This document shows, one piece after another, positions 46,696 through 57,762 of a stretch of 64,000 nucleotides of DNA (position 1 is the first letter of the stretch; every line of letters starts with the position of its first letter). This DNA comes from Balaenoptera acutorostrata (lineage: Eukaryota; Chordata; Mammalia; Artiodactyla; Balaenopteridae), in the NCBI RefSeq assembly GCF_949987535.1, contig NC_080066.1, positions 89,919,600 through 89,983,599 of the forward strand, in the 5' to 3' direction. The position numbers were made by a program, and so were the translations under genes. The notes beneath the pieces are model-generated. The model had not been told where the DNA came from. It saw only the letters and a program-made list of their open reading frames with translations, and did not search any database.

Positions 46696-48060
46696 CCATT
46701 TACTTTTAATGTGTTTACTGATAGAAAAGGACTTGTTATTTTGTTAATTGTTTTCTATCTTGTAACCTTTTGTCCTCTTTTCCTTTCTTGCTGTCTTCCA
46801 TTGTGGCTAATTTATTTTTTTGTAGTGACATGCTTTGATTTATTTCTTATTTTCTTTTCTGTATTTTCTATAGGTATTTTCTTTATGCTTAATGTGCAGT
46901 TTACATAAAACATCTTAGAGTTATAAAAGTCTATTTTAAGCTGATAACTTCAATTGCATACAAAAGGTCTGCTCTTTTACCTCTCCCCTCCCCACCCACT
47001 TTGTGTTACTGATGTCACAAACTACATCTTTTTATTATGTGTATTTATTAATATATCTTTATAGCTATTTTTACACTTTTGTCTCTTAATTTTCACAACA
47101 GAATGAAAAGTTATTTATATACCACTGTTACTGTATTAAAATATTTTGTATTTATTTATATATTTACCTTTAACAGTGAGCTTCATACTTTCATAAGCTT
47201 TCTCATGTTGCTGTTAAGTGTTCTTTTGTTTCAACATAAAGGTCTCCCTTTAACATTTTTTGTAAGATTGGTCAAGTGGTGATTAACTCCTTCAACTTTT
47301 TTTTTTTATGAAAGTCTTTATTTTTCTTTTCAAAGAGCAGATTTTGCCTGATATAGTATTCTTGGCAGTTTTTTCCCCTCATAACTTTGAATATATTATA
47401 CAACTCCTGCCCAGCAAACTTTTTGCTGAGAAATCCACTGTCTTATGGAGGATTCCTGGTATGTGGCAAGACACTTTTCTCCTGCTGCTTTAAAAATTAT
47501 TTTGTTCTTGACTTTGACAATTTGATCATAATGTATCTCTGTTTGGACTTCTTTGTTTTTTTCTTAATTGGATGTGTAGGACTTCTTGAGTCTGGATATT
47601 CATTTCCTTCTCCAGATTTGAGAATTTTTCAGCTGTTATTTCTTTAAATAAGCTTTTTGCACCTTTCTTTTTCTCTTATTTTATGTGACTACCTTAATAC
47701 ATTTATTAGTCTGCTTGTAGTGTCCTGTACATCCGTTAGTCTTTCTTCACTCTTTTTCATTCTGTTTTCTTTTTGCTCCTCTGACTGGATAATTTCAAAT
47801 GATCTATCTTTGCGTTTGCTGATTCTTTCTTCTGCTTGATTAAATCTGATGTCAAACCCTTCTAATGAATTTTTTTCAATTCAGTTGCTATATTCTTCAG
47901 CTTCAAAATACATGTTTGGTTCTTTTTTATATTTTCTATCTCTATTGATATTTTCATTTTGTTTTTGCATCATTTTCCTGAGTTCATTGAGCACCTTTGT
48001 GACAGTTACTTTGAAATCTTTGTCAGATAATTCTTATACTCCATTTCTTTAGGGTTAGTT
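46696..48060 (-). mobile_element. Ancient L1, antisense (ORF2 start and ORF1 part)
   Basis: Host L1 continues: 'tacttttaatgtgtttactgatagaaaaggacttg' (ORF1-ORF2 junction area), the 'aaggtctccctttaacattttttgtaagattgg' and 'atcataatgtatctctgtttggacttc' parts of antisense ORF1, and 'ttctttctgttttctttttgctcctctgactgg' in the coiled-coil coding part. The ORF1 frame is destroyed. Confidence 0.85.
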
Positions 48061-49310
48061 TCTGGAGATATGTTTTGTTCCTTTGGTTGGGTCCTATTTC
48101 CCTATTTCTTCAAGTGCCTTGTAAATTTGTGTTGGGGTCAGACCATTTGAAACATCTGCCACTTCTTCAAGTCTTCATAGATTGTCTTCGTGTAAGCCCT
48201 TCAACAGTCATCCTGGGTATAGATTTGGGGGAACACGCAAACCTTTTCTGTGGATACAATCTCTCTGTATTTGTGCATTTTAATTACAGATTAGAGAGAT
48301 TTTCTGATTCATTTTGTCAGGGTCTCACAATCTCTTGCTTTCTCTGGTGTCTTTCCTGTATTACTGCAAGTTCTCTGGAGCTGCCCTAAACTTCCTGGAT
48401 TTCTTTTGTTCTCAGTGGCCTTTAGGCTTGTACAGTAGGCTGCATTGCATCAGTGCTCCTAGTTGGGTGTGACAGAAAGCAGTCCCTGGAGCAACTCCCT
48501 AAAAAGCCTGAACATTGATTGAATTCATGCTCCATTATTCTCTTTCTCCCTTGAAGAATAAGCTGCTGACCTGTGTCATCCTCTGTTTGCTGTACTATGG
48601 CCCTCTGGAGCAGTATAAAGCTATCCAACTCTTTTTTGTTTCCAGTGGCTGACAGGCATCTAGAGTATGTCAGGTCTCATCAGTGCTCTTAGACAGGCAA
48701 GACAGAAACCGGTCCCTTGGGTAGCTACTGGGAAAGCTGGAACAGTGGGCACACAACCAACTTCCACTCAGAGAGAACCCAGGATTTGGGAGTTTGCTTC
48801 CACTCATTCCACACTGATTTGGTGGGGAGGGACCATGGAGAGTGAATTTTCCAAACTGTCACCTTTATTCTCAGCAGCCCTCAACCTGATGCCCTTTCCT
48901 GTCAGTGTTCAGATTCAGACAAGACAGAAGCTGATCCCTTGGGTAGTCCCTCCAAAAATTCAGAATGCTGATTTAAGATCCAGATTTCTCTTTTTCTACC
49001 CAAGAAGCTGAGAGTTGGGAGTTTCCTCCCAGTTGTATTGCATCTTGCTGGGGGAAGGGACTATGGAAAATGGGTACGATAATTTTTCCTACCAACTTTG
49101 ATACAGCTGGTTTTGCACTTGCATGGGGTGCAGGATTGTCATAACTGGTTTCTGGATTTTTCATTAGGGGAATTGGTTAGTGTTTTGTTGTTGAATCAGT
49201 GTCTCTGTGGAAGAAAGAAGGTCTGGGGTTTCCTATTCCTATTCCTATTTCCATTTTGCTGATGACTGGGCCAGAATTTTTAACCTAGCCCTCCTCCAAC
49301 TGTGGTTGGA
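48061..49310 (-). mobile_element. Ancient L1 5' UTR, antisense, with about 230-bp tandem units
   Basis: GC-richer DNA beyond the ORF1 start. Three imperfect units start at 48413, 48643 and 48872 (cagtggcc / cagtggct / cagcagcc), each followed by 'cagtgctc/cagtgttc', 'agacagaa...gg/ga tccct' and 'ctggaac/cagaatg' landmarks. The spacing of 230 and 229 bp shows tandem duplication. The 5' limit of the L1 is near 49250-49310, with no clear target duplication found. Confidence 0.7.
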
Positions 49311-50020
49311 GAACAGACTCTGACAAATAATAGGCATCCATGAAATATTTGTTGGGGAATTCTCATTTATCATTGATTTTCTATCATTTAAAGTTTTCAC
49401 TATGGGAATTTTTTGATCACTATTGAATGCTCTTGAAACACCTATTCATTACTTTGTAAAGGAAGGAAATCAAGCATGTATTTTTGTTTTCCTGTTCAAA
49501 CTGTATTTTGGGGTAACCAACAAACATTGGGAAGAAAATGTTCTTTTATGAATTATTTCCACTAATAAATGAAGAATAAATGAGATAATTTACTATGCTT
49601 TTGTAATATCTTATAAAATAATAGCTTAGGCAAGTTTCACAAAAAAAAGCTAAAGCAATTAGGTAGAAGGTTGATGGAGAACTTTATTATGACGGAATAT
49701 TGCTGACATTAATTTCTTATCTGAATGAGATTTTTGAAACTTTAGGACACTTGAATTTAAAAGGGATTTTAGTGTAATTTTTTCTCTTTTACCAACATGT
49801 AAATAAAGATTCATGTAAAAATCAACTACTTACTGATTGGTTGTATGTTCTTTTGGTGAAAGACTATACATTCTGCTTTTTGTATAAGATCTTCTCTACA
49901 CTGTCAGAAGAAATCTTATTTCAGATAAGTTCTGGTTCCATCTTTCAATTTTGACTTTGAACATCTATCTTCATCATTTGTTTTATCAGGACCTTGTATA
50001 TATATTTTTAATAATAAATG
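49311..50020. other. Unassigned DNA
   Basis: No gene or recognisable repeat. Confidence 0.4.
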
Positions 50021-50025
50021 CATTC

Positions 50026-50329
50026 TTTTTTTTTAAAATTAATTAATTAATGTATTTATTTATTTTTGGCTGTGTTGGGTCTTCGTTTCCGTGCGAGGGC
50101 TTTCTCTAGTTACGGCAAGTGGGGGCCACTCTTCATCGCAGTGCGTGGGCCTCTCACTATCGTGGCCTCTCTTGTTGCGGAGCACAGGCTCCAGACACAC
50201 AGGCTCAGTAGTTGTGGCTCACGGGCCTAGCTGCTCCGCGGCATGTGGGATCTTCCCAGCCCAGGGCTCGAACCCGTGTCCCCTGCATTAGCAGGCAGAT
50301 TCTCAACCACTGCGCCACCAGGGAAGCCC
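50026..50329 (-). mobile_element. CHR-type SINE (compact form), minus strand
   Basis: Minus-strand head 'gggcttccctggtggcgcagtgg' with A box, B-box region 'cgggttcgagccctgg', and a tail seen as 'tttttttttaaaattaattaattaatg'. The sequence just right of the SINE, accttgtata (50331-50340), also occurs at 49991-50000, about 25 bp left of the tail, so the left duplication is separated from the poly(T) by a short extra segment. Confidence 0.92.
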
Positions 50330-50340
50330 AACCTTGTATA

Positions 50341-51609
50341 TTTTTAATTTAAAATACATTGAATATCTACAGTCACTGAGTTAACTCAGGGAGCTGGCTT
50401 ATCCAGAAATACAGCAGTTTCCTGGGTGAATGTAAGTTATACTTTCCTTTTTACCTCTAATATATAAATTCTAAAAATAAAGTTTGGGCAATTTGCTTGA
50501 TTCCTGAATTTATGCAATGAATAATTTTACCAAAGTTAGCAAACATTCTTGGAACGTTTTAATGTAATCAATAACTGGAGAAAGCTTTTAATATAATGTT
50601 AGTAATTCTATTTAAACAAAGAGAATCTACCAAAATTATTACATTCTTTTTATGACTATATTTTGCATTAAAGTCACTTAGTACTCTTCATTTGCAGCAT
50701 TTTAGAAAATCTCTGTTTCTGATTTTCTATGTATATGATGTATAGGACACTGTAGTATTATATGGACATGATAATTCAATATCTATTATCATACTTTATA
50801 ACAATGAGGTTTTAAAAAATCTTTTTAATTTTTATCAAACTACACATTGGAAAAGTTAAAACATCTCTATTTACATTTTCATGATGATATACAAGTCTTT
50901 TCTTTCTTCCCCAGAATAACATGGGCAAAATCTGTACCTCATACATTGTGATTTTAATTGCTTAGGGCTCTTTCCATTCTGTGATGAATTTTAATTCTCT
51001 TTTTCTGAACCTCATTTCAGTAACTTTTAAACATTCAGTTTCCACCCAATTTTGTGCACTGTAGGACATACATTAACCTCCTGTCATAATAGTTTCTACT
51101 TTCTTTGAGGGACTAGCTCTCTTATGAAAAGAAAATAGTCACATATTCTTTAAACTGAAGAAGAATTTTACAATCATTTTCAGTGTAGAGACTGAAAATG
51201 TAAGTTAATTCTAAGGGCAAGATTCCAGTTAGAAGGGAACCATTTGAAGATGAATATTTCAGGATACAACTATTATGGTGAAGTTGAATCTGGCTATGGT
51301 CCACATTAATTATGCCCCTTGAGTTTAAACAGACAGAGTAACAGATCATACCTTTCAGAAAGGAAATCAAACCTGAAACATGATTGTGAAGTGTAGTCCT
51401 TAACCAAGATATTTTTGTGGAAGACACAGATTAATCTATAACAAATATTACTTGAAGTAATAAAATCCCCTATTTTACTCTTTCAGAAAACATGCAATTA
51501 AGAAGTCTTCTGAATTTATACATAGATACTTTTGTGTAAATCATATACAGAAAGTATATGATTAACTTAGATATGTAAATTCTTTAAGTTCTAAAGTAGA
51601 ATTATATTC
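50341..51609. other. Unassigned AT-rich DNA
   Basis: No gene supported. A minus frame of 101 codons (51122-51427) has no recognisable motif. Confidence 0.4.
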
Positions 51610-52110
51610 ACATAAGAGAGAAGCTTGTGGTTAGTTTCTCTGACTTTTATTCCTTTCAATCCATCATTAATTCTGTGGGTAGAATAATTTATAATGTGAC
51701 TCCAATCATTGCATCCTTTGATCAGAAACCTACAAATTTTCTCAATTTTCTTCTTTTTATATTTAAATTCTTCTTCATTGCTTTAATCTTTCTCCTTTCC
51801 TTGGTCCCACAGTACTTAACTAAGTTTGGGTTTTTTGTTTTTGTTTTTTTTCTCACTTTTTCATCTCAGCTCCTAAGTGCATTGAATATTCTTTTCTTTC
51901 CTTCTTATTTGTTCTCCTTATGTCAAACCCATGACTTCCCTCTTGTGTTCTCCTGGCCAAGAATGTTCTTTCTTCTCCATCCTGCCATATAACTATTAGC
52001 CATCCTTCATTGACTGGATTAATTTTTTTTCCCCATTCTCATCTATTCCCTCCCTGATCACTATCCTTTCTAAATTTCTTCCGTACTTATAAACTGTCCC
52101 CTAAAAGGCA
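51610..52110 (-). mobile_element. Possible L2 relic, antisense
   Basis: Pyrimidine-rich plus strand with 'ttctcctggccaagaatgttctttcttctccatcctgcc' and 'ccctccctgatcactatcctttctaaatttc', resembling antisense L2 3' sequence. The 121-codon plus frame here is rich in F, L and S, as expected of pyrimidine-rich DNA, and is not called a gene. Confidence 0.4.
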
Positions 52111-52780
52111 GCGCTTAATGGTATACTCTTGTGATGTTATTTTAATATTTGTTTTTGTTTAAATTTTAGAATAAAAGTGAATAGGTAGGAATAAGCGGGC
52201 CATCAACAGCATTTTTTATTTGCCAGAAATTATTCTGAGTCACACTTAGCTTGTATTATTGCTATAACTACATGATCTCAAAAGGCACTGAGCATATCAC
52301 TGAACCACAGTTTTCCTTAGCATACTTAATGTACCTTTTTTCTTACCTAACATAATATTTTCACCACCAAGAAAATGTCTTTTGACAAAAGTCTGTTTCA
52401 CTAGTATATATAGAAACTTGGCTTCCTCAGGAAGTGGGGAAGCCAGAACACATAGATGGGTAATCCTTCTTTTGTTTATTCTTATATCCTCACTGCACAA
52501 AGTGTGGAATCTGCCTCTTTCCCTAATAGGTACCCATTACCACAACATGAAGGCAGGAAATAGTCATATGAATACAATAATGGCTGCAGTTTTTACCTGG
52601 TATTCCCCCCTTTTTTTTCTTTTTAAATTGAAATAACATTTTATAAGTGATCATTATAAAAACTCAAACAGTCCAGAAGTGGATTAAGTGTAAAATAAAA
52701 TATCCTTTTCTCCATAATTCCACTTGCCACATTTGTTTCTCTATCTCTTAGAAATCACTGGTAAAAATTTAGATTATATC
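52111..52780. other. Unassigned DNA
   Basis: No gene or clearly named repeat. Confidence 0.4.
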
Positions 52781-52837
<57 letters not shown>

Positions 52838-52838
52838 A
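52781..52838. repeat. Compound (TG)n(TA)n microsatellite
   Basis: 'atatatat', then about 14 GT units, then about 10 TA units in an uninterrupted run. Likely length-variable between individuals. Confidence 0.95.
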
Positions 52839-53099
52839 TACTATTTATGATTTGTAGTTCCTGATATTTCATTCAAAAATGCATTGAACATCTTACCATT
52901 ATTTAAAAATGTCTGTAAAGTGTTATTTTTTACCTGTATTTAAATAAGTCATAATTGGTTAAAATTTAGGACATTTCCATTTTTTCCATTTTATAAACAT
53001 ATTGGTTTGCATACTTGTTCAATTATTTAATAGGATCCAAAATGAGAAGGGGATTTGAGAATTTTCAAATGTTTCTCAGGACCACTCCTTTAGCATGCT

Positions 53100-53240
53100 T
53101 TTGGAAATGTAGGTCATCTTAGGTTTAATCAATGACAGGGACATGACTAACGTTTACCAAGTAGAGGTTAGAGATGCTCTGCATCCTGCATTGGGCCAGA
53201 CAGTCCTAGACAAGGAAGAATTGTTTAGTCTGAAGATGCA
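53100..53240 (+). mobile_element. hAT-Charlie MITE fragment (probable)
   Basis: 'accaagtagaggttagagatgctctgcatcctgcattgggccagacagtc' followed by 'acaaggaagaattgtttagtctgaagatg' matches the middle and right part of a common mammalian hAT-Charlie MITE ('...gatgctgctaaacatcctacaatgcacaggacagcc...'). Partial copy. Confidence 0.55.
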
Positions 53241-53805
53241 CGTGTAACCCTTGGAGAAACATGGCAGCAGGAAGTATTTCATTCTCTGCTTTAAGAAATT
53301 TTTCAATAAATATATATTACTCATAATCTGTAAAACAATATATTCCCATTTAAAATATGTAATTATCTCCCACACCAACCAATAGAATTTTAATGTAAAT
53401 CAAAGGAGGGTTTTTCTTTTGAAAAGCAAATACATTAGACACCCCCCCAAAAAAGAGAAAGAATATAAATATATAGATCAAGAAGAAAGAGAAACTGGAT
53501 GATTTAAACTGTTCCAAACAGTACAGTATATAAATATTGGCCAACATATTGAAAGTGTATATGAAGAGGTTAAATTTTAGAAAAAATGTAAAAAAAGCTG
53601 AATCAAGAGGAATGAAAACATTTTGAATATACCAACAACATAGGAGAAATGGAAAAGATGTAAAGTCATACCACCCAAAAAGCTTAAGGCCCACATGATT
53701 TCTCAAGCAAGCCCTATTAAACTTAATGGAAAAGGTAATTCCTGTGTTGTTTAAAATGTTCTTCCTATTAAGTGAGAGCACAGGAAATATAGCTCTGCCT
53801 TTCAT

Positions 53806-53829
53806 TGTGTGTGTGTGTGTGTGTGTGTA
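53806..53829. repeat. GT microsatellite
   Basis: About 11 GT units in 'tgtgtgtgtgtgtgtgtgtgt'. The minus-strand 191-codon frame spanning this region (53350-53925) encodes low-complexity residues (THTHTHT, runs of F and I) and is not called a gene. Confidence 0.9.
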
Positions 53830-53959
53830 TTTTAAAATTGATTTCTTTTTTACTTTGGTTTTCATAGAAATATGCATAGCTAATTGGAGAAAATGTTTCC
53901 CTTTAATTCGATTACAAGATCTCACAAATTCCCTTTATTTTCTTTTTTATTTTTAATTA

Positions 53960-54358
53960 AAAAATTAAAAAAAAACTTTAACACATTTCTGTCACCTTTC
54001 ACCCCTTGCCTCTGATAACCAGCTATCTGTTACTATTATTTGTATCTATAGGTTTGTCATTTTTGTTTGTGTTTTTTGGTTTTTTTTTTAAGATTTCACA
54101 TATAGGAGAGATCATAGCGTATTTGTCTTTCTCTGTCTGACTTATTTCATTTAGCATAATGCCCTCAAAGTCCATCCATGTTGTCTATATTACAAGATTT
54201 CATTCTTTTTTATGGGTCAATAATACTCATATATATAATACTCTTGAACAATATTATATCCTGAATAATATTCCTGAATAGGCTGAAATGTATATATTTC
54301 AATTAGGTTATTTCCCTATCTGGGCTATTGTAAATAATGCTGCAGTGAACAAGGGGAT
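53960..54358 (-). mobile_element. Old L1, antisense (3' part, host of the younger L1)
   Basis: Antisense L1 3' UTR: 'tttaacacatttctgtcacctttcaccccttgcctctg', 'gacttatttcatttagcataatgccctcaaagtcc', 'tgggctattgtaaataatgctgcagtgaaca'. Cut after 'aaggggat' by the younger L1. The next base of the host sequence appears at 61550. A small expansion of 'aataatactc...' sequence lies at about 54220-54270. Confidence 0.9.
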
Positions 54359-54912
54359 GCGTATGTCTTTTTTTTTCCAACATCTTTGCTGGAGTATAAT
54401 TACTCTACAATGGTGCGTTACCTTCTGCTGTATAACAAAGTGAATCAGATATAGATATACATATATCCCCATATCACTTCCCTCTTGTGTCTCCCTCCCA
54501 CCCTCCCCATCCCACCCCTCTAGGTGGTCACAAAGCACCGAGCTGATCTCCCTGTGCTATGTGGCTGCTACCCACCAGCCATCCATTCTACATTTGGTAG
54601 TGTACATATGTCCATGCCACTCTCTCCCCTCGTCCCAGCCCACACCTCCCCCTCCCCGTGTCCTCAAGTCCACTATCCACGTCTATGTATTTTTCCTGTC
54701 CTGCCCCTAGGTTCTTTAGAACCTTTTTTTTGTTTGTTTTTTAGATTCCATATATATGTGTTAGCATATGGTATTTGTTTTTCTCTTTCTGACTTACTTC
54801 ACTCTGTAGGACAGACTCTAGGTCCATCCATCTCAGTACAAATAACTCAATTTCATTTCTTTTTATGGCTGAGTAATATTCCATTGTATATATGTGCCAC
54901 ATCTTTATCCAG

Positions 54913-55119
54913 TCATCTGTCGATGGACAGATGGACAGGTTGCTTCCATGTCCTGGCTATTGTAAATAGAGCTGCAGTGAATATTGTGGTACATGACTCT
55001 TTTTGAATTACGGTTTTCCCCGAGTATATACCCAGTAGTGGGATTGCAGGGTCATACAGTAGTTCTATTTTTAGTTTTTTAAGGAACCTCCATACTGTTC
55101 TCCATAGTGGCTGTATCAA
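54913..55119 (-). pseudogene. L1 ORF2 C-terminal remnant
   Basis: A 68-residue frame with [23 protein letters not shown], a well-known conserved stretch of the L1 ORF2 C-terminal region, followed by ESCTTIFTAALFTIARTWKQP. It belongs to the same protein as the fragments to the right but is separated by frameshifts and the SINE. Confidence 0.85.
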
Positions 55120-55240
55120 TTTACATTCCCACCAACAGTGCGAGAGGGTTCCCTTTCTCTACACCCACTCCAGCATTTACTGTTTGTAGACTTTTTGAGG
55201 AAGGCCATTCTGATCAGTGTGAGGTGATACCTCACTGTCG

Positions 55241-55570
55241 TTTTTTTTTTTTTTTTTTTTTTTTAATGAGGATCTTGAATCAGATGCGTATGTTTGATTG
55301 ATTGATTGATTGATTGATTTTGGCTGTGTTGGGTCTTCATTTCTGTGCGAGGGCTTTCTCCAGTTGCGGCAAGCGGGGGCCACTCTTCATCGCGATGCGC
55401 GGGCCTCTCTCGTTGCGGAGCACAGGCTCCAGACGCGCAGGCTCAGCAGCTGTGGCTCACGGGCCCAGCCGCTCCGCGGCATGTGGGATCTTCCCAGGCC
55501 AGGGCTCGAACCCGTGTCCCCTGCATTAGCAGGCAGATTCTCAACCACTGCGCCACCAGGGAAGCCCCAA
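55241..55570 (-). mobile_element. CHR SINE with composite tail, inside the younger L1, minus strand
   Basis: Minus strand: SINE head at 55568 ('ggggcttccctggtggcgca'), body to about 55320, then an (AATC)n stretch (seen as gattgattgattgattgatt), then about 28 bp of non-repeat sequence, then a long poly(A) (T run 55241-55264 on plus). Target duplication ctcactgtcg(tttt) at 55231-55240 and 55571-55580. The body lacks about 17 bp present in the other copies ('cactgtcgcagcctctc' region, at about 55409). Confidence 0.93.
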
Positions 55571-55773
55571 CTCACTGTCGTTTTGATTTGCATTTCTCTA
55601 ATGATTAGTGATGTTGAGAATACATTCATGTGTTTGTTGGCAATCTGTATATCTTCTTTGGAGAAATGTCTATTTAGGTCTTCTGCCCATTTTTGGATTG
55701 GGTTGTTTGTTTTTTGATATTGAGCTGCATGAGCTGCTCGTAAATTTTGGAGACTAATCCTTTGTCAGTTGCT

Positions 55774-56424
55774 TCATTTGCAAATATTTTCTGTAGCTTT
55801 GTAGTATAGTCTGAAGTCAGGGAGCCTGATTCCTCCAGCTCCGTTTTTCTTTCTCAAGATTGCTTTGGCTATTCGGGGTCTTTTGTGTTTCCATGCAAAT
55901 GGTGAAATTTTTTGTTCTAGTTCTGTGAAAAATGCCATTGGTAGTTTGATGGGGATTGCATTGAATCTGTAGATTGCTTTGGGTAGTATACTCATTTTCA
56001 CAATGTTGATTCTTCCAATCAAAGAACATGGTATATCTCTCCATCTGTTGGTATCATCTTTAATTTCTTTCATCAGTGTCTTATAGTTTTCTGCATACAG
56101 GTCTTTTGTCTCCTTAGGTAGGTTTATTCTTAGGTATTTTATTCTTTTTGTTGCAATGGTAAATGGGAATGTTTCCTTCATTTCTCTTTCAGATTTTTCA
56201 TCATTACTGTATGGGAATGCAAGAGATTTCCATTCCTTAATTTTGTATCCTGCCACTTTGCCAAATTCATTGATTAGGTCTAGTAGTTTTCTGGTAGCAT
56301 CTTTAGAATTTTCTATGTATAGTGTCATTTCATCTGCAAACAGTGACAGCTTTACTTCTTCTTTTCCGATTTGGATTCCTTCTATTTCTTTTTCATCTAT
56401 GATTGCTGTGGCTAAAACTTCCAA
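55774..56424 (-). pseudogene. L1 ORF2 reverse-transcriptase fragment, mutated catalytic pair
   Basis: The longest L1 ORF2 piece (216 residues). It carries the RT catalytic segment as [12 protein letters not shown] (about residues 28-39), where L1 reverse transcriptases have FADD, so the second metal-binding Asp is Glu. Downstream are the conserved [29 protein letters not shown] and [15 protein letters not shown] segments. It ends just after YYKAT with ENICK, where the DNA has lost the next few hundred bases of ORF2. Dead copy. Confidence 0.9.
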
Positions 56425-56573
56425 AACTATGCTGAATAATAGTAGTGAGACTGGGCAACCTTGTCTTTTTCCTGATCTTAGTGGAAATGGTTTCAGTTTT
56501 TCACATTGAGAATGATGTTGGCTGTGGGTTTGTATATATGGCCTTTATTTATTGAGGTAAGTTCCCTCTGTGC

Positions 56574-56828
56574 CTACTTTCTGAGGGTTTTTATCATAAA
56601 TGGGTGTTGAATTTTGTTGAAAGCTTTTTCTGCATCTATTGAGATGATCATATGGTTTTTATCCTTCAGTTTGTTAATATGGTTTATCACATTGATTGAT
56701 TTGCGTATATTGAAGAATCCTTGCATTCTGGGGATAAAACTCACTTGATCATGGTTTTTCATCCTTTTAATGCGCTGTTGGATTCTGTTTGCTCGTATTT
56801 TGTTGAGGATTTTCACATCTATGTTCAT
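56574..56828 (-). pseudogene. L1 ORF2 reverse-transcriptase fragment
   Basis: 84 residues including [43 protein letters not shown] and [19 protein letters not shown]. The [11 protein letters not shown] segment contains the first catalytic Asp of the RT palm (usual form IDAEKAFDKIQ; here the second D is N). Separated by a frameshift from 55774-56424. Confidence 0.88.
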
Positions 56829-57343
56829 CAGTGATATTGGCCTGTATTTTTCTTTTATTGTGACATCTTTGTCTGGTTTTGGTATCAGGGTGATGGTGGC
56901 CTCATAGAATGAGTTTGGAGTGTTCCTCCCTCTGCTATATTTTAGAAGAGTTTGAGAAGGATAGGTGTTAGCTCTTCTCTAAATGTTTCATAGAATTCAC
57001 CTGTGAAGCCATCTGGTCCTGGGCTTTTGTTTGTTGGAAGATTTTAAATCACAGTTTCAATTTCAGTGCTTGTGATTGATCTCTTTATATTTTCTACTTC
57101 TTCCTGGTTCAGGCTCTGAAGGTTGTGCTTTTCTAAGAATTTGTCCATTTCTTTCAGGTTGTCCATTTTATTGGCATATAGTTGCTGGCAGTAATCTCTC
57201 ATGATCCTTTGTATTTCTGCAGTGTCAGTTGTTACTTCTCCTTTTTCATTTCTAATTCTATTGATTTGAGTCTTTACCTTTTTTTCTTGATGAGTCTGGC
57301 TACTGGTTTATCAATTTTGTTTATCTTCTCAAAGAACCAGCTT

Positions 57344-57667
57344 TTAGTTTTGATCTTTGCTATTGCTTCTTTCCTTTCTTTTTCCTTTATTTCTGATCTG
57401 ATTTTTTATGATTTCTTTCCTTCTGCTAACTTTGGGGCTTTTTTGTTCTTCGTTCTCTAATAGCTTTAGGTGTAAGGTTAGATTGTTTATTTGAGGTGTT
57501 TCTTGTTTCTTGAGGTAGGATTGTATTGGTATAAACTTCCCTCTTAGAATTGCTTTTGCTGCATCCCATAGGTTTTGGGTCCTCGTGTTTTCATTGTCAT
57601 TTGTTTCTAGGCATTTTTTGATTTCCTCTTTGATTTCTTCAGTGATCCATTGGTTATTTAGTATCAT
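57344..57667 (-). pseudogene. L1 ORF2 linker fragment
   Basis: 107 residues from the region between endonuclease and RT: WITEEIKEEIKKCLETNDNE, then QNLWDAAKAILRGKFI, then LKKQETPQINNLTLHLKLLE. All are typical of L1 ORF2 after the endonuclease domain. Broken at both sides. Confidence 0.88.
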
Positions 57668-57762
57668 GTTGTTTAACCTCCATGTGTTTGTATTTTTTAC
57701 AGCTGTTTTTTTTCCCTCTAATTGGTATCTAGTCTTATAGCATTGTGGTCGGAAAAGATACT

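Noticed and set aside
46258..46908. 216-codon plus-strand open frame
   Set aside because: It runs through L1, an antisense CHR SINE and L1 again. The middle is translated SINE and the ends are low-complexity L1 antisense. There is no protein family.
48413..49100. Evenly spaced repeats that could suggest a CRISPR-like array
   Set aside because: Units are about 230 bp, imperfect throughout, and within an L1 5' UTR in a mammalian genome.
53350..53925. 191-codon minus-strand frame
   Set aside because: Composed of microsatellite translation (THTHTHT) and F/I/L/K-rich low complexity. No domain.
55310..55717. 135-codon plus-strand open frame (and similar frames at 27797, 32386, 36249 minus, 50091)
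   Set aside because: All are translations of the GC-rich CHR SINE, recognisable by repeated [24 protein letters not shown] peptides at each copy.
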